Below are positions 59,505 to 64,000 of a stretch of DNA of 64,000 nucleotides, piece after piece (position 1 is the first letter of the stretch; each line of letters begins with the position of its first letter). A program made the position numbers and the translations under genes. Below the pieces are notes generated by a model. That model was not told the DNA's origin, made no database searches, and was given only the letters and a program-made list of their open reading frames with translations. Origin of the DNA: Anaerococcus murdochii. Its GTDB lineage: Bacteria; Bacillota; Clostridia; Tissierellales; Peptoniphilaceae. The DNA is taken from positions 62,001 to 126,000 of the forward strand of contig NZ_JAIPME010000002.1 in assembly GCF_019957155.1 (NCBI RefSeq), written 5' to 3'.

Positions 59505-59841
59505 TTTCTATGTAATTTATCTTTCTTGTATCTAGGTAAACTTCGGCAATATCAAAGGTCATCAAAAAATCCGACATATTTTTTTCCATTAGATAGGCCT
59601 GGCTCGCCCTTCTTATCCTCTGCTGCTTATAGAAATCTACAGCCTCGGCCGCATAGGCAAAGGCATCTGACTTTCGAGTCTTAACCTCAACAAAGGCAAT
59701 CAAATCATCCTTGATGGCGATTATATCAATTTCTCCAAAGGGTTTGGAATAATTCCTATCAAGGATCCTATAACCATTTTTTTCTAAGTATTCGGCAGTG
59801 ATTTCCTCACCAAAATCGCCGACTTGTCTTTTTATCGTCAT
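59494..59841 (-). CDS. YraN family (UPF0102) endonuclease-like protein
   Basis: A 115-residue protein of the restriction-endonuclease-like fold. The nuclease core is seen in FGEEITAEYLEKNGYRILDRNY, GEIDIIA with Asp and FVEVKTRKSD with Glu-x-Lys, all expected for the family. Its role is not settled; links to Holliday structures have been suggested for relatives. It overlaps rnhB by 4 bp and dprA by 11 bp, in the order found in many Firmicutes. Confidence 0.92.
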   Translation of the reverse strand: MTIKRQVGDFGEEITAEYLEKNGYRILDRNYSKPFGEIDIIAIKDDLIAFVEVKTRKSDAFAYAAEAVDFYKQQRIRRASQAYLMEKNMSDFLMTFDIAEVYLDTRKINYIENAF

Positions 59842-60461
59842 ATAAATGATAGCTGCCTTTCGTGAAATTTTCTCAAAAAACTTTGCCTATGAATAGGAGT
59901 TTCTCCGTATTTTTCAAGGCCTTCATAATGAGCCTTTGTTCCATAGCCAAAATTTGTTTCAAAACCATAACCCGGGTAGATTTTAGAAAAATTTATCATA
60001 ATATCATCTCGTCTGACCTTTGCCAAAATCGAAGCACAAGAAATAGCGTATTCGTTTAAGTCGCCCTTTACAATATTTAATTGAGGAAGGTCTGTATCAA
60101 TCCTTTCCGCATCAATTAGGACAATATCTGGTTGGATTTCCAAATTTTCTAGGGCATCTTTCATGGCTCCTAGAGTCGCCTGTCTGATATTTATTTGATC
60201 GATTTTTCTGGAATTGGCATAGCCATAAGAAACAGCGATGGCTTCTGCCAAAATTTTTTCCTTTAGATCGAGCATTTTCTTGCGGCTTAATTTCTTGGAA
60301 TCAGTCACTCCATCTATGTGAGAATCTTTTTTCATAATGACTGCACAGGTCACAACAGGACCTGCCAGAGGACCCCTGCCGACCTCGTCAATTCCACATA
60401 TGTGGTCGTATTTTTCATATATTTCTTTTTTTATTTGGTCATTATATTCAGAATATTTCAT
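59838..60461 (-). CDS. rnhB: Ribonuclease HII
   Basis: Cuts RNA in RNA/DNA hybrids, including single ribonucleotides in DNA. The 207 residues include GIDEVGRGPLAGPVV with the first catalytic Asp-Glu pair, VLIDAERID with a further Asp, and the C-terminal YGFETNFGYGTKAHYEG segment. It overlaps rbgA and the YraN gene by 4 bp each. Confidence 0.96.
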   Translation of the reverse strand: MKYSEYNDQIKKEIYEKYDHICGIDEVGRGPLAGPVVTCAVIMKKDSHIDGVTDSKKLSRKKMLDLKEKILAEAIAVSYGYANSRKIDQINIRQATLGAMKDALENLEIQPDIVLIDAERIDTDLPQLNIVKGDLNEYAISCASILAKVRRDDIMINFSKIYPGYGFETNFGYGTKAHYEGLEKYGETPIHRQSFLRKFHERQLSFI

Positions 60462-61300
60462 AGTTTTTCTAGGGTAATTCTTCCAAGTTTACCTGTCCTA
60501 AAATCGTTTAGGATGATAGTCGCTGTCCTTGTGTAATCAAAATCTCCGCCAGCAATAATTGCACCACGCTTTTTGGCGATAGCTTCGTAAATGTCGATTG
60601 CTTGGGCATTTGGGTCAACTCCGTACCTTTCTTTGAGATTCTCCGGATATTCTTCTGCCAATTCTCTAATAAAATAAAGTGTCAAATCCTCTATATTTAG
60701 GATTTCATCTTTGATGGCGTTGGTGTAGGATAAGTGAAGACCTGTCCTATCATCAAATTTTGGCCAAAGCACACCTGGAGTATCAAGAAGTTGCAAATTA
60801 GAATTTGTCTTTATCCACTGTTTGGTTTGGGTCACACCTGGACGGTTGCCGACTCTCGCACCTTTCCTTTGGGCTACATTATTTATAAAGGTAGATTTGC
60901 CAGAATTTGGTACACCAACAATCATCATCCTTATTATAGGATTGTCAATGTCTTTTTCCTCATGTTTTTTAAACTTATCTGCAAGGATATCCCTTGCTAT
61001 ATCATAAATTTTGCCTACATTGATTCTCTCTTTAGAATTCATTGGTAAAGCCACAATCCCATCGTTTTTAAACTTATTAATCCACTTTTGATTTTCCTTT
61101 GGATCTGCAAGGTCCGATTTATTCATAATAATCATCCTTGGCTTATCAGCCAAAATATCATCAAGCATTGGATTTCTCGAAGATTCTGGAATCCTCGCAT
61201 CTATAATTTCTAAAACTATGTCAACCAGCTTTAGATTTTTTTCAATTTCCTCCTTGGTCTTTTTCATATGACCAGGATACCAATTTATATTTAGTGCCAT
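60458..61300 (-). CDS. rbgA: Ribosome biogenesis GTPase RbgA (YlqF)
   Basis: A GTPase required for late 50S assembly in Gram-positives. It is circularly permuted: the G4 motif NKSD (about 61-64) precedes the P-loop GVPNSGKST (about 125-133), and DTPGVLWP (G3) follows near 175. The C-terminal RNA-binding region covers about 195-280. At 280 residues it is typical. It has its own promoter region and begins the rbgA-rnhB-yraN-dprA-topA operon. Confidence 0.96.
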   Translation of the reverse strand: MALNINWYPGHMKKTKEEIEKNLKLVDIVLEIIDARIPESSRNPMLDDILADKPRMIIMNKSDLADPKENQKWINKFKNDGIVALPMNSKERINVGKIYDIARDILADKFKKHEEKDIDNPIIRMMIVGVPNSGKSTFINNVAQRKGARVGNRPGVTQTKQWIKTNSNLQLLDTPGVLWPKFDDRTGLHLSYTNAIKDEILNIEDLTLYFIRELAEEYPENLKERYGVDPNAQAIDIYEAIAKKRGAIIAGGDFDYTRTATIILNDFRTGKLGRITLEKL

Positions 61301-61327
61301 ATCTATCTCCTAACTTACCTACTATCT

Positions 61328-61333
61328 ATTATA
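61328..61333 (-). promoter_or_regulatory. -10 box of the rbgA operon
   Basis: TATAAT on the minus strand, 28 nt before the rbgA ATG, just after the rplS terminator. The -35 is poor. TAGGAG is the ribosome site. Confidence 0.5.
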
Positions 61334-61375
61334 CATAAATAATCGGAAAAATAAAAATTATATATTTTTGCATTT

Positions 61376-61414
61376 AAAAAATGCCTTAAAGGTAACTTTA
61401 AGACATTTTTTATT
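61376..61414 (-). terminator. Terminator of the ffh-rplS operon
   Basis: AAAAAATGTCTTAAAG and CTTTAAGGCATTTTTT form a stem with a GTTAC-type loop and a T run on the minus strand, directly after rplS. Confidence 0.85.
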
Positions 61415-61415
61415 A

Positions 61416-61763
61416 TTAATAATTTGTTTTTTCTTTAACTTTAGCAGCCTTACCTTGACGTTCTCTTAGGTAGGTTAGCTTAGCTCTTCTTACCTTACCG
61501 CGTCTGGTTACTACTAGTTTTTCTATTCTTGGGTTGTGGTATAGGAAGGTTCTTTCTACACCTACACCGTAAGAGATTCTTCTTACTGTAAATGTCTTGC
61601 CTACGCCGCCTTCGCTGATGTAGATTACAGTTCCTTCAAAGTCTTGAAGTCTTGTCTTGTCGCCTTCTTTGATTCTGTAGCTTATTCTTACTGTATCACC
61701 TACATTAAAGTCAAAGTTTTCTTCACGTAGGTTTTCACTTTCTATTTTTTTGATTAAATCCAT
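61416..61763 (-). CDS. rplS: Ribosomal protein L19
   Basis: A 50S protein at the subunit interface. The 115 residues match the family throughout: [20 protein letters not shown] near 20-40, [20 protein letters not shown] near 65-85, and the [21 protein letters not shown] end. The start overlaps trmD by 29 bp, and AGGAG lies 7 nt before the ATG within trmD. It closes the operon. Confidence 0.98.
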   Translation of the reverse strand: MDLIKKIESENLREENFDFNVGDTVRISYRIKEGDKTRLQDFEGTVIYISEGGVGKTFTVRRISYGVGVERTFLYHNPRIEKLVVTRRGKVRRAKLTYLRERQGKAAKVKEKTNY

Positions 61764-62457
61764 CTTTGCTCTCCTCTCGTAAGTACTTTTCGTATAAGTC
61801 TGGTCTTACTCTTTTTGTTTTTTCTATTGCATTATTTTTATTCCAAGCTGCGATTTTTTTGTGGTCCCCACTTACAAGTTCGCTTGGTACGTGGTAGCCA
61901 TTGAAAACTCTTGGCTTGGTGTATTCATCTTGTTGCAACAATATATTATAGTGAGAATCTGTTACTAGTGACTCTTCCTTGCCTACAACTCCGTCTATGA
62001 ACCTTGCCATGGAATCTATTAGGACCATAGCTGGGATTTCTCCGCCTGTTAGGACATAATCGCCTATGGATATTTCATAGTCTACATAGTGGTTGGTTAT
62101 TCTTGCGTCGATGCCTTCATAATGACCGCATATTATTATCAAATGTTCAATACTCGCAAAGTCGATTGCTAACTTCTGATCTAAAACTTTTCCTGTAGCC
62201 GACATAAAGGCTACTTTAGACTTGGCTGTTTTGACTGATAATAGGGCGTCATATATTACTTGAGGTCTAATTAGCATACCGGCTGCCCCGCCGTATACTG
62301 TATCGTCGACGTGATTGTGCTTGTTGTTTGCAAAATCTCTCATATCCACTATTTCGAGTTCTAGTTTTTTATTTTCGATCGCCTTACCTATTACCCCATA
62401 GGTCCTTAAAAAATCAAAGGATTCTGGAAATAGGGTCAGGAGTGTTACCTTATTCAT
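61735..62457 (-). CDS. trmD: tRNA (guanine-N1)-methyltransferase TrmD
   Basis: Methylates G37 of tRNAs reading CNN codons to prevent frameshifting. About 240 residues of a SPOUT fold: the start [31 protein letters not shown] near 52-66, the SAM-binding knot with [12 protein letters not shown] near 110 and [14 protein letters not shown] near 133-146. The ATG at 62457 is preferred over a GTG 6 nt upstream; it overlaps rimM by 8 bp. The C-terminal ~20 residues overlap the start of rplS. Confidence 0.97.
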   Translation of the reverse strand: MNKVTLLTLFPESFDFLRTYGVIGKAIENKKLELEIVDMRDFANNKHNHVDDTVYGGAAGMLIRPQVIYDALLSVKTAKSKVAFMSATGKVLDQKLAIDFASIEHLIIICGHYEGIDARITNHYVDYEISIGDYVLTGGEIPAMVLIDSMARFIDGVVGKEESLVTDSHYNILLQQDEYTKPRVFNGYHVPSELVSGDHKKIAAWNKNNAIEKTKRVRPDLYEKYLREESKDGFNQKNRK

Positions 62458-62935
62458 AGTCACTAAAATTTTCTACTTCAATTATTTTTTCTTCAGTATC
62501 AATTTTTTTGATTGTATTTTTGATTGCAGGAAGCAAAACTTCGCCGCCATCTGTTTTTATAACATAAACGTCATTTGGATAGACGCCTGAAATTACATCT
62601 ACGATTTCACCCACATTTTGCCCATCGCAGATTACTTTTAGACCAATTAGGTCCTTGATGTAGACTTCATCTTCAGCAAGTTTTCCCAAATCTTTTTCAT
62701 CTATGGTTAGGTCTTTGCCCACAAATTTAAGGATGTCGTTGATATTATCATATTCTTCAAAGCCTAGAATAAGCATCGCTTTTTGCTTATATGATCTTTT
62801 TATAGTTACAATTTCGTCTCCTATAAAAAGTTTTGATCCAATTTTGAATCTTTCTTCATTATCGCTTAGGCTTCTTACCTTGACTTCTCCCCTAATTCCT
62901 TGGGCTTTTACAATCTCTCCTACTGAGATCCTCAT
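62450..62935 (-). CDS. rimM: Ribosome maturation factor RimM
   Basis: An assembly factor for the 30S head. The 161 residues have the N-terminal RimM barrel (VGEIVKAQGIRGEVKV at the start) and the C-terminal PRC barrel (VYIKDLIGLKV near 92, VYPNDVYVIKTDGGEVLLPA near 125-145). It overlaps the KH protein gene by 4 bp and trmD by 8 bp. Confidence 0.96.
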   Translation of the reverse strand: MRISVGEIVKAQGIRGEVKVRSLSDNEERFKIGSKLFIGDEIVTIKRSYKQKAMLILGFEEYDNINDILKFVGKDLTIDEKDLGKLAEDEVYIKDLIGLKVICDGQNVGEIVDVISGVYPNDVYVIKTDGGEVLLPAIKNTIKKIDTEEKIIEVENFSDYE

Positions 62936-63156
62936 ATTTTTATGTTTACCTTAACATTTTCCTTTATAGCTGCACTTCTTGCGATAGTTCTAATGGAGTT
63001 TATAATATTGCCCCTAACTCCTATTACCCTACCTTTGTCTTCTTCGGCAACCTTGATTAAAATATTAACCTCACTGCCTTCACGATCTTCTACAATTTCT
63101 ACAGCTTCTTTGTCTGTTACTAATTCTTTAACGATTAATTCTACTAAATCTTTCAT
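62932..63156 (-). CDS. khpA: KH-domain RNA-binding protein KhpA (YlqC)
   Basis: A 74-residue small KH protein. The KH core shows VNILIKVAEEDKGRVIGVRGN, containing a GxxG-type loop (GVRG), then INSIRTIARSAA. In relatives it pairs with a Jag/EloR-type protein and binds RNAs, with effects on cell division. It sits between rpsP (2 bp) and rimM (4-bp overlap) as in most Firmicutes. Confidence 0.93.
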   Translation of the reverse strand: MKDLVELIVKELVTDKEAVEIVEDREGSEVNILIKVAEEDKGRVIGVRGNIINSIRTIARSAAIKENVKVNIKI

Positions 63157-63158
63157 AA

Positions 63159-63404
63159 TTATGCTAATACATCATTGTCTTTGAATAGCTTTTCTACAAT
63201 AGATGTTGGTTGAGCACCGTTTTTAATCCATTGTTTAGCTTTTTCGTTGTCAACTTTAAATACTTTTGGTTCAGAAACTGGGTTGTAATAACCGATTTCT
63301 TCGATAAATCTACCATCTCTAGCTCTTCTAGAGTCTGCTACTACCACTCTGTAGAATGGTTTTTTCTTTTGTCCTAATCTTTTTAATCTAATTTTTACTG
63401 CCAT
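63159..63404 (-). CDS. rpsP: Ribosomal protein S16
   Basis: A 30S assembly protein. The 81 residues match throughout: [20 protein letters not shown] start, [20 protein letters not shown], and the [12 protein letters not shown] region. GGAGG precedes the ATG. It follows ffh by 17 bp. Confidence 0.98.
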   Translation of the reverse strand: MAVKIRLKRLGQKKKPFYRVVVADSRRARDGRFIEEIGYYNPVSEPKVFKVDNEKAKQWIKNGAQPTSIVEKLFKDNDVLA

Positions 63405-63421
63405 TTTTTCCTCCTTATTTT

Positions 63422-64000
63422 TTAAAAGAAAGGCATCTTTGGAAAGCCTCTGCCTTTTTTTGCTTTTTTCTGTAGTCCGTTCATTTTTTTCATCATCTTC
63501 TTAAGCTCTTTAAATTGCTTTAATAGCTTATTAAGTTCACGGACATCCACTCCAGAACCATTTGCAATCCTGGTTTTTCTGCTCTTGCCAATAATTTCAG
63601 GCTTATCTCTTTCTTCCTTAGTCATGGAATTTATGAGGGCTTCGATTTTATCAAAACCTGCATCATCCACATTGACACCTTTGAGCATCTTTGAGTTAAC
63701 TCCTGGTATCATTGCTAGTAAGTCTTCAAGGGGACCCATATTTTTTATCTGTTGGATTTGTTCCATAAAGTCATCCAAACTATAGGTCTGTTCCCTCATT
63801 TTTGCTTCGAGTTCCCTAGCATTTTCTAAGGAAAATTGTGCTTCAGCCTTCTCTATTAGCGAAAGTACATCACCCATTCCAAGGATCCTACTTGCCATCC
63901 TGTCTGGATAGAAAGGCTCTAAATCGTCAAGTTTTTCACCTACACCTATAAATTTGATAGGTTTGCCTACGGCTTGTCTGATTGATAAAGCAGCACCGCC
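63422..64000 (-). CDS. ffh: Signal recognition particle protein Ffh (5' part outside window)
   Basis: The SRP GTPase that targets membrane and secreted proteins. Only the C-terminal ~192 residues are here. They show [23 protein letters not shown] and [19 protein letters not shown], the end of the G domain with the ALLxG-type linker, then the methionine-rich M domain (about 63425-63840) with [12 protein letters not shown] and MMKKMN signal-sequence and RNA-binding segments. The N and G motifs lie outside. It begins the conserved ffh-rpsP-khpA-rimM-trmD-rplS order. Confidence 0.96.
   Translation of the reverse strand, partial: GGAALSIRQAVGKPIKFIGVGEKLDDLEPFYPDRMASRILGMGDVLSLIEKAEAQFSLENARELEAKMREQTYSLDDFMEQIQQIKNMGPLEDLLAMIPGVNSKMLKGVNVDDAGFDKIEALINSMTKEERDKPEIIGKSRKTRIANGSGVDVRELNKLLKQFKELKKMMKKMNGLQKKAKKGRGFPKMPFF

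Overview
The window is chromosomal DNA of a low-GC Gram-positive bacterium. The basis is a PolC-type replicase, DnaD/DnaI-type helicase-loading proteins, GdpP, long-form HPF, two T-box leaders, canonical TTGACA/TATAAT promoters, and a wall-anchored surface protein with a YSIRK-like signal. The gene content (anaerobic lifestyle, NPKTG sorting motif, repeat-rich surface protein) fits the anaerobic cocci of the Peptoniphilaceae, perhaps Anaerococcus. That placement is inference from the sequence alone.

Layout. 1-6968: a minus-strand lipid/isoprenoid/replication cluster uppS-cdsA-rseP-ispG-polC, with polC cut by the window start and no dxr between cdsA and rseP. 7043-11180: comM-like ATPase, a lone PilB/GspE ATPase and an S41 peptidase, then hpf (11228-11767). 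11871-12178: a compact locus with all parts of an Fst/par-type type I toxin-antitoxin system, not previously obvious because the toxin has only 36 codons. 12235-15635: S9 peptidase, YihY and 5-formyl-THF cyclo-ligase. 15697-17279: a Met T-box and a MetE-like methyltransferase. 17349-19656: an accessory island of alternating palindromic repeats enclosing two nearly identical small GIY-YIG nuclease genes. 19735-24261: a large repeat-containing surface protein. 24697-26272: serS with a Ser T-box. 26356-28333: an OatA-like acyltransferase. 28393-30327: tRNA-Val, a DUF4349 lipoprotein and nnrE. 30314-37220: a replication cluster (yybS-like, gdpP, rplI, dnaB, GNAT, dnaD-like, dnaI-like). 37312-41214: nrfA with the cytochrome c maturation proteins ResB and CcsA. 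41385-50812: a metallophosphoesterase, DUF1846, a sugar transferase and a tightly overlapping apbE/UPF0158-like/glgB/udk/dehydrogenase operon. 50906-56345: PhnB-like protein, tadA, tRNA-Arg, dacA-type carboxypeptidase, ANT(6)-like protein, NUDIX, mscL and a secreted protein. 56351-64000: the conserved operon ffh-rpsP-khpA-rimM-trmD-rplS followed by rbgA-rnhB-yraN-dprA-topA.

The two most interesting non-housekeeping signals are the GIY-YIG/palindrome island (a REP- or MITE-like element family with two ORF-bearing copies, two ORF-less derivatives and two dispersed fragments in this window) and the Fst/par-like type I toxin-antitoxin locus, where toxin ORF, shared bidirectional terminator, duplicated 24-nt segments and a convergent consensus promoter can all be read directly. 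Further points are a PolC whose PHP domain has lost several metal ligands, a pentahaem NrfA lipoprotein without NrfH next to its maturation genes, and a surface protein with three perfect 231-bp tandem repeats.
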